Assembly: GCF_001311175.1 (NCBI RefSeq)
Contig: NZ_BBAI01000003.1
Span: 58,032 to 122,031, forward strand
Direction of reading: 5' to 3'
DNA from: Lacticaseibacillus pantheris DSM 15945 = JCM 12539 = NBRC 106106
Lineage (GTDB): Bacteria > Bacillota > Bacilli > Lactobacillales > Lactobacillaceae
Length of the DNA stretch: 64,000 nucleotides
The position numbers were made by a program, and so were the translations under genes. This document shows, in pieces, positions 28,602 to 40,344 of this stretch; the stretch's first letter is position 1; the number at the start of each line of letters is the position of its first letter. The notes below the pieces were generated by a model, which saw only the letters and a program-made list of their open reading frames with translations, had not been told where the DNA came from and searched no databases.

Positions 28602-29772
28602 GTGTCTGCAAAAAAAACGGTTGTTTGGTCGGGATGCCGTATTAATCCTGCTGGGTAGTTTCTGCTACATGTCGTCATCCATGCTCATTAATCCGCTCAT
28701 CGTGGGTTTTACGCACAGCATTGGTGCTAGTGCGTTAGTGGCGGGCATGGTGGCGGCCTGCATGAACCTGTGCTCGTTGCTTTTCCGCCCCTTTGCTGGG
28801 CAGTTAACCGACCGGGTGTCTAAATTCCGCCTGGCTTTACTGGGTGGAATTCTCCTGTTAATCGCCGGAATTGGTTACGCGCTGTCCGTGGCCCCGTGGA
28901 TGGTGGTGCTGTTTCGGATTGTTAACGGGTTCGGCTTTGCTTTGTGTTCGGTCTGCATGGCTACCTGGTTGTCCGGATTGCTGCCGCGCGACCGGATCGG
29001 CACCGGGATGGGCTACTACGGTATGATGAACGCGTTGGGGATGGCAATTGCCCCGGCCCTGGGGATTTTCATGTATGGCCGGTTTGGCTACCGTTGGGCG
29101 TTCCTGTGCGCGGCTGCGTTCAGCCTGCTACTAATCATTTTAATTCAGTTTGTGGCGAATCACGGGCAACCGGTCGTACGCAAAGTCGCGCCGACTCAGC
29201 ACCACGTGCGTATTGTCCAGCCGCGGGTTGTACCAATTGCTTTACTAATCATGATTTTATCCATTCCGTACTTTGCTACGCAGTCGTACATTGTCGAGTA
29301 CGTCGCGGTACGGCACCTGCACGTGGCTGTGGGCAGTTTCTTCCTGATTTATGCAGGCATTTTATTAGTTTTGCGACTGGCACTGAAGGATTATTTCGAC
29401 CGGGTACCATTCAAAGTTTTCTTGTTAGCCGGGATTGCCAGCAACCTAGTTGGAATGCTGGGCTTAACCTTCTTGGTCAATGATGGCATGCTCGTAGTTG
29501 CCGCCCTGGGTTTAGCGGGCGGTTATGGCCTGATGTACTCAGTGTGCCAAGCAACCGCGTTATTGGTAGCGCCGTTGAACGAACAGGGGCTGGCCAACAG
29601 TACCTTTTACATTGGGATGGATTCCGGAATGGTTTTAGGACCGATTATTGGTGGGGCGTTGTTCGACTTTCTACCATACGGCTGGTTTTACCCGGCGTTA
29701 ATGTGTACACTACCGCTTGCTGGTTTAGTGTACTGGATGTACCGTCGTGGACTTGGCCCCCAAGCGAATTAA
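28602..29772 (+). CDS. MFS transporter
   Basis: About 390 residues with 12 predicted membrane segments. The MFS motif between TM2 and TM3 is RPFAGQLTDRVSKFR, and GMGYYGMMNALGMAIAPALG resembles drug or sugar-efflux MFS proteins. As written the frame is also open from an ATG at 28570, but that ATG lies on a likely -10. The A8 run at 28610-28617 read as A7 puts a GTG at 28602 behind AAAGAAGG in frame (MSAKKRLFGRD), which I prefer. Substrate unknown. Confidence 0.8.
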
Positions 29773-29832
29773 AAGGCACCCAATCTGCAATCTCCACACG
29801 GAGTATGTGTGGGGATCGCAGATTGGGTGCTT
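29773..29832 (+). terminator. Terminator after the MFS gene
   Basis: A long stem AGGCACCCAATCTGC..CCACAC / GTGTGG..GCAGATTGGGTGCTT with T- and A-rich flanks; works in both orientations. Confidence 0.85.
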
Positions 29833-30220
29833 AATTGATTGGTTAGTGAATTGGTATGGTACAAACGGCAACTGATGCATAATTTGCGTGGGAATATACA
29901 GTGGTATTTCGTCGTCAACCAGTCCCGTGACGCCGGGCGCCAATTGATTTATGCACAGCGTTTTCTGAAAGCGCCAATGAATACTAATTATTCTTTGCAA
30001 GTGGTGGTGACGCCAAACCGTAATGCCAACAAAGGCCCCAGAGCGGGAAAAGCGCGAAACCACAGCAATTGTGATAGGGAAGCCGACATTCTAGAAACCG
30101 TTATCGTGGTTATCCACAGTTTGTGAAAATTGCCGTGAAAGGTCAATGCTGACGGCGACCAAGGGCCATGATTAAGAGCCTGGAAATAAACAAATTGGTT
30201 GTAAAATTGGCTTGGGCCAT
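29833..30220. other. Intergenic region without a supportable gene
   Basis: About 390 bases. Short open frames exist on both strands but lack ribosome binding sites and conserved sequence. No strong promoter, hairpin or repeat-family sequence was seen. Confidence 0.4.
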
Positions 30221-31307
30221 CTACCAATTATGGGTACCGGTACTGGCTTGTTGACCCGTTGGGGGAGCAATCAGCGCTGGCACGGCCGAGAGACCCGACA
30301 GTAACAGGCGGCGCGTGGTTTCACGCATGGCCGTTCGCGTACGCGATTGACCGCGACCAAGCTCGCGAATCAAGCGCCTCAAGTTGCTCTGCCACTTTGA
30401 ACCGAATTGCTCAAAGTTGTTCGTGCCGGTGCGGCTAAGTGCCCCAAACAGCCCGTCTACGAATAGCTCGATGTGCTCGCGGTCGAGGCTACGGACCCAC
30501 CCAGCCAGCGTGTGTTGCCAGTAGTGCGCCCATCCATCGATACGCGCACGCCGGAGGAAGCTGTCGCCCGCTGTGGTCCAGGTGAACGGGTTGTGCTGGT
30601 CCATCCAAACGGCATGGGCGGCGATAACCTGAAAGTCGGCGGTGGGGTCTAGCAGGATACCAATAAAGGTGCTTTGCGGTACTAGCTTGGTAATCCGACT
30701 GCGAATACGGCCGTGTGGTAGCCGGTCCGGCGCGTCAAGACTAAAGCAATGACGAACGCGCGCACTCAATGCTCTCGTTAGGTGACTGAAGCGTACACCG
30801 CCAAGCTGCCGCCTTTAGAGTGACCGCCAACGTAATAGGTCCCGGTGTTTTGTTTCATGGCGCGTTCGAGAAACCGCAACGCTGATTTTTGCGCTGGGAT
30901 TACTTTTTTTTAAAAGCCATCGTGAAATCTTCCCGCCAGTCGCGGAAATCAGACTGCGTCCCGCGAAACGCAACGTAGTGAAAACGTCCATCCAAGTCGA
31001 AGTCCATTGCCGTACAATGCCCGTTTAGTCCGTCCAGCGAGACTGTCTGGACGCACCGTAGTTCGCGGTAACGACGACTTTGGGCCATTAGCTGCAAGAG
31101 TTTCAGGCTCTTGGTCTGTTCCCAGACCTGGTCGGTGAGGCGGCCCAGCTGAAACTCCGTGAGGGTGTTGATGGCGTAGTGGCCGGCAAACTGGGGGAAA
31201 TTCAGGTAGGCGAGTTGGGCGATGATGACTGCGTCCACGTCGGTGAGTGGCTTGTCAGCGAAAGTTTGATCGCCATATTGTTCTACGAAACTAAATAAAT
31301 CTGGCAT
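30221..31307 (-). CDS. DUF2974 / Mbeg1-like alpha/beta-hydrolase (frameshifted)
   Basis: From ATG 31307 (MPDLFSFVEQYGDQTFADK) the composite is about 360 residues. Motifs: YVAFRGTQSDFRDWREDFTM, then the nucleophile elbow VGGHSKGGSLAVYAS, typical of the Mbeg1-like, lipase-class-3-related DUF2974 family. An A8 run (30904-30911) should be A6, and one base is missing at about 30780. The last 70 residues are Arg-rich and variable. Substrate unknown. Confidence 0.78.
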
Positions 31308-31561
31308 CGCGTTAACCTCGATTATCAATGTTAATTTAAACCATACTATACCGCGTTTGGCGGTGTTAAATGTGACTTTTTAGTGAACGTTAATGCGCTT
31401 TCATACCGATTTAACCAAAACCGAAGTAATTGAAGAAAGTCTTTAAACGGCAACGTGTCGAAATGAACCGAATTTTCGGTATAATGAAGCAACCACCTTT
31501 GCCGGATAACTTGATTAGTGGTATGACGGTATCGATACTGTTATGTAGAAAGAATGGTAAT

Positions 31562-31972
31562 ATGCCCACAAATAATATTAAACGCCGGGGCCAGAACCCC
31601 GCGGTAATTACGGGTGAGACGGTCACCTTTATGAATAAATGGAAGAGCGACTTTGCTAGCGACGTGTTGGCGGCTCAGCAACAGATTGTTGATCACGTTG
31701 CGCATACGCACAAGTTGGTGTCAGTTGACGAGGCCCGGGGACTGGAACGGATGGCGCTGATGAACGCTTGCCTGAATAACGCCCGGTGTTACTCGCTAAT
31801 TCTTGCGTTTGCGAATACGCACCTGGAAGCAATTTTGCACACCAACACCCAAAATATGATTAGCGAGTTGATGGGTTGCATTGATTTGCAGTTCGACCAG
31901 CCCAAGCTGCCGGAAATCATCAAGCAAGCCTTGATTAAGTTGGCAGACCAGCTGTTGGCGAACGAAAATTAG
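31562..31972 (+). CDS. Hypothetical helical protein
   Basis: 136 residues from ATG 31562 (MPTNNIKRRGQNPAVITGE). I do not recognise it. Predicted mostly helical, soluble, no signal peptide; the segment TVTFMNKWKSDFASDVLAAQ might also mark a later start at 31631. A -10 TATAAT lies at about 31480 downstream of an AACCGAATTTTCGGT palindrome. Monocistronic, ending at the terminator at 32015. Confidence 0.6.
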   Translation: MPTNNIKRRGQNPAVITGETVTFMNKWKSDFASDVLAAQQQIVDHVAHTHKLVSVDEARGLERMALMNACLNNARCYSLILAFANTHLEAILHTNTQNMISELMGCIDLQFDQPKLPEIIKQALIKLADQLLANEN

Positions 31973-32309
31973 TCCGTTGATTGGTAGTTTGATAATTTTA
32001 ATATTACAAGCACTGAGCCGGGATGCCTGATGGGACCGGCTTTTTGTTTGATTGTTGGCGTTGGGGGTTGATTGTTGTACTAGGATACTACTCTACTACA
32101 GTTGGATTACTATTGCGCCCGTGAACGTTGAATGTAGCCTGTTGCCGTCAAGCGCTCAAATTTATGGCTGTTCGAGGACGACACTTTGCCGCAAATGTCT
32201 GAAATTATTCCCCGCGATTGTGTCTAGAAATCACACAGTGCTATGATTAGGTCAGTGTTGTTGAACTACATATTTGCAGACTCTAAAAGTAGCTGGGATG
32301 GTGGTAGTA
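31973..32309. promoter_or_regulatory. Terminator, then promoter of the polyphosphate operon
   Basis: A terminator AGCCGG..CCGGCT with T5 lies at 32015-32046. The promoter is TTGTGT (32218-32223), 18 bases, TATGAT (32242-32247), about 60 bases before the ppx-like gene. Confidence 0.6.
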
Positions 32310-33836
32310 ATGGCTGGGCAACCTTACGGATTAGTTGTTATTGAAAGTCAAGGCGTCGCGTTTAGCGTGACAAATTTACAGCAGTTACACGAGCTGGACC
32401 GAGGATTTTATCCGGTGGCAATTGGCACCGATAACTTTAGCGATAATTTTCTTAGTGTTGAAACTGCGGACGCACTGCAGACCGCCCTCAATACCGTCTT
32501 GCGCGTGTTCAAGGAGTACGGCGTGGAGGACTACACCGGCTTCGCGGGCAATGTTTTCTTTGAGGCAGATAACGCTGAATTTGTGCGTGACCAGTTGTAT
32601 AACCGCACGGGTGTGTGGTTGCGCCAACTGGCAGTGTCGGAAGAAACCTATAACCGTGCTAACGCCGTAATGCAACATTTCCCCCAGTTCGACCAGCTGG
32701 CAAACGAGGGAACGTTGCTCATCGATATTGGTGGGGGCACCGTCGAGCTAATGGCGTTCCAACGGGGCCAGTTCTGCTTTGCACGTAACCTCCCACTCGG
32801 ACCAATCCGTGTAGTTGAGGACCTGAAGCAGGTGCAACGCACAGAGACCAACTACGTGGCGGTTTTGCGGGACTATATTGATAGTGAACTGGTCAACTTC
32901 CTGCGGCTATTACCGCACGCACAGGATTATAAGCACCTGATCATCATGGGGACGGGCCAGCACCTCCTGGCCAAGCTGTTGCCAGCAAACGACGCGAATC
33001 GCGAAGTTCTCAACGATCTGCGCACGGTGTACCGCTCCGTTATACAAGCCAGTGACCAGTTGTTAGTGGACCGCTACGGATTGAACAACTCGGAACTGGA
33101 TCAGGTGTTGCCGACCGTGTTGCTCGAGCATGAATTGGTTACCAGCCTGCAGATTCGCCACGTCTGGACCAGTAGCATCGACCTGCTGGACGGGTTGGCG
33201 GTGAATGCGGCCATTGATGCGGATAGTCGTGCCATCAAGTTTGACCATACGCGGATTATTCGGTCCAGCGCCATGTGGCTATCGGATTGGTACCACGTTG
33301 ACCGTCAGCACCGGAACGCGGTGGCGGAGTTTGCTTTGCAACTGTTCGACCGACTGAAATCCCTGCATGGCCTGGGAAAGCGGGAGCGGGTGTTACTGGA
33401 GACCGCGGCCATTCTTGCCGACGTGGGCACCTATATTGACGAGCACGACGTGGGCGTGAACAATGAGTACCTAATTCGCGCGACCGACGTTATCGGTCTC
33501 TCCACGCACGAGCAACGTATGGTTGCGCTGGTAACGCACATATATACGAGTCACAAACCCGGAGTCTACCTGTCGATGGACAATGGTTTGCGGCGTGCGG
33601 AAAGGGTGGCGGCGGCCAAGCTGGCGTCCCTGTTGCGAATTGCGGACGCGTTGGACGCATCACGCCGGCAAAAAATCAGTCAAATTCGCGTCTCATTGCG
33701 TAGTCAACAGCTGACAATCACGGCTACCAGTCAGGACAACGTGGATTTGGAACGGTGGTCGTTCAATACGCGGAGTCGATTCTTTGAGTCTGTATTTGGT
33801 GTACCGGTCAAATTTAAATGGAGGAAAGTCCAGTGA
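32310..33836 (+). CDS. Ppx/GppA phosphatase-like protein with HD-type C-terminal domain
   Basis: About 508 residues. The actin-like ASKHA N-terminal domain is divergent in its first phosphate loop but keeps [17 protein letters not shown] (about residues 130-146). The C-terminal half contains [17 protein letters not shown] and related helices, as in long exopolyphosphatases. Start ATG 32310 chosen; ATG 32298 and TTG 32274 are alternatives with equally weak RBS. Its stop overlaps the GTG start of ppk by 4 bases, so a joint role in polyphosphate turnover is likely. No frame damage. Confidence 0.82.
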   Translation: MAGQPYGLVVIESQGVAFSVTNLQQLHELDRGFYPVAIGTDNFSDNFLSVETADALQTALNTVLRVFKEYGVEDYTGFAGNVFFEADNAEFVRDQLYNRTGVWLRQLAVSEETYNRANAVMQHFPQFDQLANEGTLLIDIGGGTVELMAFQRGQFCFARNLPLGPIRVVEDLKQVQRTETNYVAVLRDYIDSELVNFLRLLPHAQDYKHLIIMGTGQHLLAKLLPANDANREVLNDLRTVYRSVIQASDQLLVDRYGLNNSELDQVLPTVLLEHELVTSLQIRHVWTSSIDLLDGLAVNAAIDADSRAIKFDHTRIIRSSAMWLSDWYHVDRQHRNAVAEFALQLFDRLKSLHGLGKRERVLLETAAILADVGTYIDEHDVGVNNEYLIRATDVIGLSTHEQRMVALVTHIYTSHKPGVYLSMDNGLRRAERVAAAKLASLLRIADALDASRRQKISQIRVSLRSQQLTITATSQDNVDLERWSFNTRSRFFESVFGVPVKFKWRKVQ

Positions 33837-36019
33837 GTGAAAAGCAAAAATTAGATAGCCCCAAATTTTATACTAACCGGGAGTTGTCCTGGATTGCCTT
33901 CAACGATCGCGTCCTGGAAGAGGCACGGGACGCTGATAACCCGTTGTTTGAAAGGGTTAGTTTTTTAGCCATTACCCAGAGCAACCTGGATGAATTTTTT
34001 TAACGTCCGCGTTGCTTCTTTGCGCAAAATGGTATCCGTCAAGTATAGCGAACCCGATGCTGCGGGGATGACCCCTAAAGAACAACTGAAGGCAATTAGT
34101 AAACGTGTGCACGCCATGGTTGCAAAGCAATACCGGACGCTCACCCGGTCGCTATTACCGTCATTGCGCCACCGGAAAATTTATCTCCGCACGCCGGAAG
34201 AACTGACGGAGGCCCAGCGGGATTTTATTGGTGACTATTTCCACCAGGAGGTTTTTCCCATCCTGACACCAATGGCTGTTGATGCATCGCGCCCGTTTCC
34301 GTTTTTGTCTGATGGCAGCATGAACATGGCTGTGCGGTTGGCACGACCGGATGGTGACGGTAAACACCACGATGAGTTTGCGACGGTTCAAATTCCCGGC
34401 GGGGTGCCACGTGTAATTCATCTACCAGGCGGCGACGAATTTATCATGCTTGAGGATGTCATCCGCACCTTTGTGAACGAGTTGTTCATTGGTTCAACCA
34501 TTAAGGAAACGGCCACATTCCGGGTAACCCGGGATATGGGACTCGACGTTGACGAAGCTGACGCATCTGACTTGATTAAGGAAGTTCAATCCCAGCTCAA
34601 AAAAAACGTGAGCGTGGTCGTGTGATGCGTCTGGAAGTTGATGCGGGGATGGGCAAGCGGTTGGTACGCTACCTGACTAAGCAGATGCGGATTGATAGTG
34701 ACGATGTTTATCCTATCAACGGGCCCATTGACCTCACTTTCTTGAAGCAAATCATTAAGCGGGTACAACCGGATCCCGACGCGGTTTACCCTGAACACAC
34801 GCCGTACCTTAACCCCGTACTGCAAAATCAGAATATCTTTGACACTATTCGGCAACAAGACGTTTTCGTTCACCTACCTTACGATAGTTTCGCGCCGGTC
34901 ACGGAGTTTATTCACCAGGCGGCCGGGGATCCCGAAGTCTTGGCGGTTAAGATGACGCTGTACCGTGTGTCTAGCCAGTCACCAATCATTAAGTACCTCA
35001 AGCAGGCTGCTAATAACGGCAAGCAGGTGACGGTGTTGGTTGAGCTGAAGGCCCGCTTTGATGAAGAAAACAACGTGCACTGGGCCCGCGAGTTGGAAGA
35101 AGCCGGTTGTCACGTTATCTATGGCCTGGTGGGTTTAAAGACGCACTGTAAACTAACGCTTGTTGTTCGCCGTGACGAGGACGGGCTGCGGCGGTACATG
35201 CACATGGCGACTGGTAATTATAATGACGTTACCGCCCGCCTGTACACCGACATGGGCCTCTTTACGTGCAATACTGAAATTGGTATTGACGCGTCCAGTA
35301 TCTTTAATATGCTTAGCGGTTTCTCCGAGCCGCCATTCTTCCACAAGTTATCCATTAGTCCCGATGGCATCAAGGACTTTTTGAGCGACCAGATTGACGC
35401 CGAAATTAAGGAGGCGCGGGCCGGCCGCAAAGCCATCATTTGGATGAAGATGAACTCACTGTCCAATCCCCACATGATTCGTAAATTGTACGAGGCGTCC
35501 GCAGCCGGTGTCCAGGTCAACCTGTTGATTCGGGGTATTTGCGACCTCAAAGTGGGCATTCCGGGAGTTTCTGATAACATCAGCGTTCATTCCATCGTTG
35601 GGCGCTTTTTGGAACACAGCCGGATTTATTACTTCTATGCTGGTGGGGAGGAGCACGTGTACCTATCCTCCGCAGACCTGATGACCCGTAACCTGAAGCG
35701 GCGGGTTGAGATTCTGTTCCCAATCTTGCAGGACAACATCCGCGTGCATTTATTGCAGATTTTTGACTTGATGTGGTCCGATAACGTTAAGACCCGGGTA
35801 CTGCAGCCGGATGATACCTGGAAACTTGTTGATGGGCGTGGCCATCCCCGTCTCGACGTGCAGGAATACTTTGTGGAGCACGCGGCGGCAATGAACCAGG
35901 AATTGTTGCCGGTGCCAGAGTCTACGCCCGCCGTCACGAACGATGGGCAGGGGATGCGCTTTACGCCGTTACAATCACCAGATGATCCGGGATTAGGAAA
36001 GGCAGGTACACGTGTATGA
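33833..36019 (+). CDS. ppk: Polyphosphate kinase 1 (frameshifted)
   Basis: PPK1 makes polyphosphate from ATP reversibly. N domain: [20 protein letters not shown]. Catalytic region: the His of [14 protein letters not shown] and the second His of [18 protein letters not shown]. About 725 residues repaired. Runs T7 (33995-34001) and A8 (34599-34606) should each be six bases, restoring [14 protein letters not shown] and [15 protein letters not shown]. Start GTG 33833 behind GGAGGAAAG overlaps the preceding stop; its own stop overlaps the next ppx by 4 bases, giving a tight ppx-ppk-ppx operon. Confidence 0.93.
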
Positions 36020-36998
36020 CACACTTTGCAGTCATCGATTTAGGTAGTAATTCGGTACGAATGTCCGTGTGGTCAGTGAAGGACGACGGACAGCCCGTTG
36101 CGGAATCAAAGGTGAAGGAAATGGTTCGGCTGTCTGAGGATATGGGCGCTGAAATGACGCTCAAGGAACCGGCAATTTCACGGACCATTGACGCGTTGTT
36201 GCGGTTTAAGGATACCTACAGTAAATTGGACGATTTGACCATCAAGGCGTACGCCACGGCGGCAACCCGGCAGGCTAAGAACCAGAAAAAGTTTTTGAAG
36301 CGCGTCCGTGATGAGGTGGGCCTGCAAATTGAGGTTATTCCGGGAGTCCGCGAGGCTGAACTGGACTATGTGGGTGTGATTAACACCCTCAACGTGCAAA
36401 GTGGGTTAATTATGGATACCGGCGGGGCTTCCACCGAACTCGTGCTAATTCAGAACCGGCAGATGGAGCACCGTATCAGTATTCCGTTTGGTTCGGTCAA
36501 TCTCACCGAGCACTTTGTGCAACACGACCCCATTACGCCTGGTGACTTGTTTCGATTGTGGTCGTCGGTGTCGAACGTTTTCAACGGCATTTGGTGGCTA
36601 CGGGAAGCCAGAATCTACCGATCATTGCTTTGGGTGGGTCGAACCGGACGCTGGCCAAAATTCAGCGGCGGAAGCACCACTTCCGCAACTTTGAGGATAT
36701 TCACGGGTTCAGAATGTTGAGTCGCAACGTCAACAGTGTCTTTGCCGAGGTGGTTGACGCCGACGTGGAGGCGCGCCGGGCGATGCCAGGATTGGCACGG
36801 GATCGGGCGGACATCATCGTTGCTGGCTTGGTGCCCGTGGTCACGATGCTGCGGTTCATTGACGCGGATAAAATCATCTTCTCGCAAAACGGATTACGGG
36901 AGGGTGCGCTGTACGAGTACCTACAGGGTAAGCAGCAGGCGGCCGCGCCTGACGAGGTTGCGGACGAAACGCTGAGCGACTTCACTGCGGACGAGTAG
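36016..36998 (+). CDS. ppx: Exopolyphosphatase Ppx (frameshifted)
   Basis: About 327 residues. Phosphate loops FAVIDLGSNSVRMSVWSV (residues 3-20) and LIMDTGGASTELVLI are clear, and ALGGSNRTLAKI marks the second half. A base is missing at about 36611; restored it reads WWLREARNLPIIALGGSNR. The short form without the HD-type tail hydrolyses terminal phosphate from polyphosphate. It starts within the ppk stop codon, and a terminator follows at 37030. Confidence 0.9.
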
Positions 36999-37029
36999 CG
37001 CGTGGATTATTAGCAAATATGTATGCAAG

Positions 37030-37056
37030 GGAGCTGGAGGCAGCTCCTTTTTTTTG
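37030..37056 (+). terminator. Terminator of the ppx-ppk-ppx operon
   Basis: Stem GGAGCTG-GAGG-CAGCTCC followed by T8. Confidence 0.9.
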
Positions 37057-37078
37057 CGCTGTCCGGAGATGGTGGGCT

Positions 37079-37440
37079 GTGCTGGTAAAGTGGCGGTGGG
37101 GCTGCGGCTTAGTGAACCGCTCCGTCATGACCGCTTCTGGGGCGAAACCTCCAACTCGCAAAGTACGCGAGTTTCCGGTGCGACTTGAAGCCTGCCTGCC
37201 AAGTGCGGGCAGTCAGTCTTCAAGTTCGTCGCGTTCTAACGGCTAAAGCCGTAAGTGCTCTCGGACTGGCTTCGCCATTCCTGCGAGTAGCACGCAGTAA
37301 GCGCTAAAGCGCAAACTGCCTGCGTAACCCCGGTAGCGGTCATAACTCCTGGTTCAGTCGCCTCCACCCCACCACCACTTTGCCGGCACCCGCCAGGTTG
37401 AGGATGATAAGCCAATATTGAGCTGACATGCGTGTATTTA
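37079..37440. repeat. Large structured intergenic repeat, A element of locus R4 (no B partner)
   Basis: Left arm 37081-37136 (GCTGGTAAAGTGGCGGTGGGG...CATGACCGCT) pairs with right arm about 37335-37388 (AGCGGTCAT...CCCCACCACCACTTTGCCGGC). Tips: AACTCGC-AAAGTAC-GCGAGTT (37151-37171), CTTGAAG..CTTCAAG (37184-37226), ACGGCTAAAGCCGT, TGGC-TTC-GCCA, and GCAGT..GCGCTAAAGCGC..ACTGC (37291-37316). The paired bases differ from R2 at many positions but pairing is kept. No B element or spacer follows. Confidence 0.85.
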
Positions 37441-37777
37441 AGCAAGGGCAAACCGGCTCGAGTGATTTCCCACCTGATAGTTACTTTGGCTAGCCGTTTA
37501 GCCGTAATAACTGTGGGGTACGAGCAGATTTTGACCAGTAAGGTAGAGGTTATTTAGCAATGAACAAATTTGATTACTTTAAAGTCTTGCACCGTGCTTA
37601 CGCTCTCACGATTTTGGAAAATTCGACGCAGCCGCTACCCACTATTTGTATCGCAAGCCGCCGGTTCGTTTACACAACTGACACCAGGCTTTACCTAATC
37701 TACGCCGTGGCGGTTACACTACTTCGTTACACTGAGCTTACAGTTGTTGTTGTGCTCACCAATGAGGAGGAAGTGCT
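37441..37777 (+). promoter_or_regulatory. Upstream region of the phn operon with a cluster of TTACA boxes
   Basis: TTACA-type hexamers occur at 37670, 37691 (TTACC), 37714, 37727 and 37738, the last three spaced 13 and 11 bases. This resembles the direct-repeat PhoP boxes of Gram-positives, so phosphate-starvation control is plausible. A short open frame at 37560-37781 lacks an RBS and I do not call it. Confidence 0.4.
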
Positions 37778-38800
37778 TTGAAGTTTAGTGTTAAACATCT
37801 CGTGTCCGTAAGTGCGATTGCCGCGGTGGCCGTTGTCGGTCTGAGCGGGTGTAGTAGCAATACCGCTGCCAAGCAAAAGTCAGATACATTAACCGTGGTC
37901 TTTTTACCGTCTGACTCGACCAAGGAACAGGAACCGGTGCGTAACGCCCTGAGTAAGTTGATCCACAAAGCAACCGGCAAACAAGTTAAGCTCCAAACGA
38001 CCACCGACTATAACGTGGCCATTGAAGCAATGGCCTCTGGGAAGGCCCAAATTGGGTTAATGGGACCAGACAGTTACGTCGAGGCCCGCAGGCAGAACGG
38101 CAAAGTTGCCCCGCTTGTGACCTACTCTGGTGCTTCCGGAACGCTGCGCGACGCCCATTACTTTAGCTACTTAATGGTGCCCAAGAACCAAGTGGCAGCC
38201 TACCAACAGGACGGCAAGTATTCATTGACCAAGTTGAAAGGTAAGTCAATCTCATTTGTGGCGGCAACCTCCACGTCCGGCTTTGCCGTACCTGCCGGCG
38301 CCATTGCCAAGGAGAATAACGTCAAAGTTACGGCCCTACAAAAGGGTGGAGACTTCTTTAACAAGGTCCTTTACGGGCAATCACACCCCGGATCGGCGGT
38401 TAACTTGTTCAACGGTGACGCCGACGTGGCCGCCTTTGACGATATTGACCTGGTGAAGTACGGCAGCTTTACCAACGATAAGACTAAAGCTGGCGCTGAT
38501 TTCAAGGTTAGTGCGGACGCACCAGCCCCATTAGATAGAGCGCGGGGCAAAGAATCGGTGGCACTGGCTGCGTACCCGGTACAAAACGAGCCACTGGCTG
38601 TGAACAGCAGTGCCGTTAACAAAGCCGACCAGGATAAGATTGTTAAGGCGCTCACATCAAAGTCGACCACCGATAACCAGCTGTTCTTCTCCAAGCCTGG
38701 TGCTAAGAAGGCGGGGTTGTTCACCCAGACCGGCAAGGTGCACTTCATTCATGTGACGGACAAGTGGTACGCGCCAACCCACAAGGTGTTGGGGCATTAG
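37778..38800 (+). CDS. phnD: Phosphonate ABC transporter substrate-binding lipoprotein PhnD
   Basis: 340 residues. The signal peptide ends in lipobox GLSGC (Cys about 25). The PhnD family pattern follows: LTVVFLPSD near the N-terminus, GKAQIGLMGPDSYVEA, SISFVAATSTSGFAVP and NGDADVAAFDDID. It captures phosphonates or related phosphate esters outside the membrane. Start TTG 37778 behind GAGGAAG. First gene of phnD-C-E-E-XW. Confidence 0.92.
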   Translation: MKFSVKHLVSVSAIAAVAVVGLSGCSSNTAAKQKSDTLTVVFLPSDSTKEQEPVRNALSKLIHKATGKQVKLQTTTDYNVAIEAMASGKAQIGLMGPDSYVEARRQNGKVAPLVTYSGASGTLRDAHYFSYLMVPKNQVAAYQQDGKYSLTKLKGKSISFVAATSTSGFAVPAGAIAKENNVKVTALQKGGDFFNKVLYGQSHPGSAVNLFNGDADVAAFDDIDLVKYGSFTNDKTKAGADFKVSADAPAPLDRARGKESVALAAYPVQNEPLAVNSSAVNKADQDKIVKALTSKSTTDNQLFFSKPGAKKAGLFTQTGKVHFIHVTDKWYAPTHKVLGH

Positions 38801-38813
38801 GGAGACTGACAAT

Positions 38814-39544
38814 ATGCTGACAGTACAGTCATTATCCAAGAGCTATACCCGCGACAAGGTGTCATTGAATGACGTCAGCTTTGATGCACAGCCGGCACAA
38901 TCACGGCGGTTATCGGACCGTCGGGGGCGGGCAAAACAACCCTGTTGCGTAGCCTCAACCAGTTAATTCGGGATGACGCCGGTACGGTAACGTTGAACGG
39001 TGAGAATTTGCGACTGCTGAACAAACGGGCGCTACAGCGTGCCCGACGCAATATTGGCATGATTTTTCAGAATTACAATTTGATTGATGCCCTGACGGTT
39101 GTGGAAAACGTTCTGCACGGCTGTTTAGGCCGTAAGTCAACGTTGCGGGGCATGCTGGCACTCTATTCAGCGGATGAACGGGCCGAAGCAATGGCATTAA
39201 TCGGGGAAATGGGTCTGAGCGAATTTGCGTTTGTGCAGTGTCGGCACTTATCGGGGGGACAAAAGCAGCGGGTCGGTATTGCCCGAGCGCTCATGCAACA
39301 CCCCCAGGTACTCTTGTGCGATGAACCCATTGCTTCCCTCGACCCCAAATCTGCCACGTTGGTGATGGATATCCTCCGTCAGCAGGCTGACAACAAGCAA
39401 CTGATCGTAGTGGTTAACCTACACCAGGTTGCCATCGCGCGGGGATATGCGGACCATATCGTGGCGTTAAATCAAGGGGCCAAAGTGTTTGACGGCACCG
39501 CGGCTGCACTGACCGATGCCCGGGTGCAGGAGATTTACGGTTAG
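38814..39544 (+). CDS. phnC: Phosphonate ABC transporter ATPase PhnC (frameshifted)
   Basis: About 243 residues. Walker A GPSGAGKTTLLRSL, signature LSGGQKQRVGIARAL, Walker B LLCDEPIASLDP and the PhnC-like Q-loop IFQNYNLIDALTVVENVLHG are present. One G is missing at about 38893 (QPGTITAVIGPSG restored). ATG 38814 lies 14 bases after phnD; it energises the PhnE permeases. Confidence 0.9.
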
Positions 39545-39553
39545 GGGGTAAAT

Positions 39554-40344
39554 ATGACTCAAGCACGATTTTTTAGGCGGAAGCAGTGGCTAACTGTTGT
39601 GACCGTAGTTGCCTGATGGGAATGTACGCTGCGGCGAGTCTGGCGCTGGGGTTTAATCAGTCTACACTGTTGGAGCTGCAAACCGGCTTTGCGTGGATGG
39701 CCCGCAACTTTGTGCCCACTGGCGGGGCGTTGGCCAACCTCACTACCATTTTGTACCAGCTATGGCGGACGTTTGTGATTGCGGTAGCCGCAGCCGGAAT
39801 TGCGGGGGTGATGAGCCTCGTAATAGCGGTGATTGGCGCGCAGAATATTGGCGTCCGGAACGCGGGGGTTACGTGGTTGGTTCGCGGCTGCGCTTCGATT
39901 TTGCGCAATATTCCTATCATTGCCTGGGCACTAATTCTATTATTTTCGTTTAAGCAAAATGAACTGACCGGTTTTCTAGCGCTGTTTTTGATGAACCTAG
40001 GATTTCTTACCCGGGCCTTTCTGGAAACCATCGAGGACTTTGACACCAACAAGTTTGAGGCGTTGACGGCTACGGGGGCTAACAAACTCCAGGCGATTTG
40101 TCAGGCCCTGCTTCCGGAAATTGCCGTTCCTCTGGTTGAATGGTTACTATACATGATTGAAAACAACGTACGTGATGCCACGCTGGTGGGACTGCTGACG
40201 GGGACTGGTATTGGCTTTTTGTTCGACCTCTACTTCAAAAGCCTCAATTATCCGGCAGCAGGGCTAGTTGTACTGACGCTAATCGTTTTGGTCATTGGCT
40301 TGGAGTTGCTGTCGAACCAGATTGAGAGGAGGATGTCGGCATGA
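39554..40344 (+). CDS. phnE: Phosphonate ABC transporter permease PhnE, first (frameshifted)
   Basis: About 263 residues. The membrane protein has the permease EAA-like loop EALTATGANKLQAICQALLPEI and the conserved RNIPIIAWALIL. A stop at about 39611 is due to one missing base (VVALMGMYAAASLAL restored). Start ATG 39554 behind AGGGGGTAA; the stop overlaps the start of the second permease (ATGA). Confidence 0.88.

Noticed and set aside
29839..30126. 95-codon open frame after the MFS gene, and a 112-codon frame on the opposite strand
   Set aside because: Neither has an RBS or recognisable sequence, and the minus-strand frame runs through the terminator hairpin.
37560..37781. 73-codon open frame before phnD
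   Set aside because: No ribosome binding site, overlaps the putative PhoP boxes, and the translated sequence shows no conserved features.
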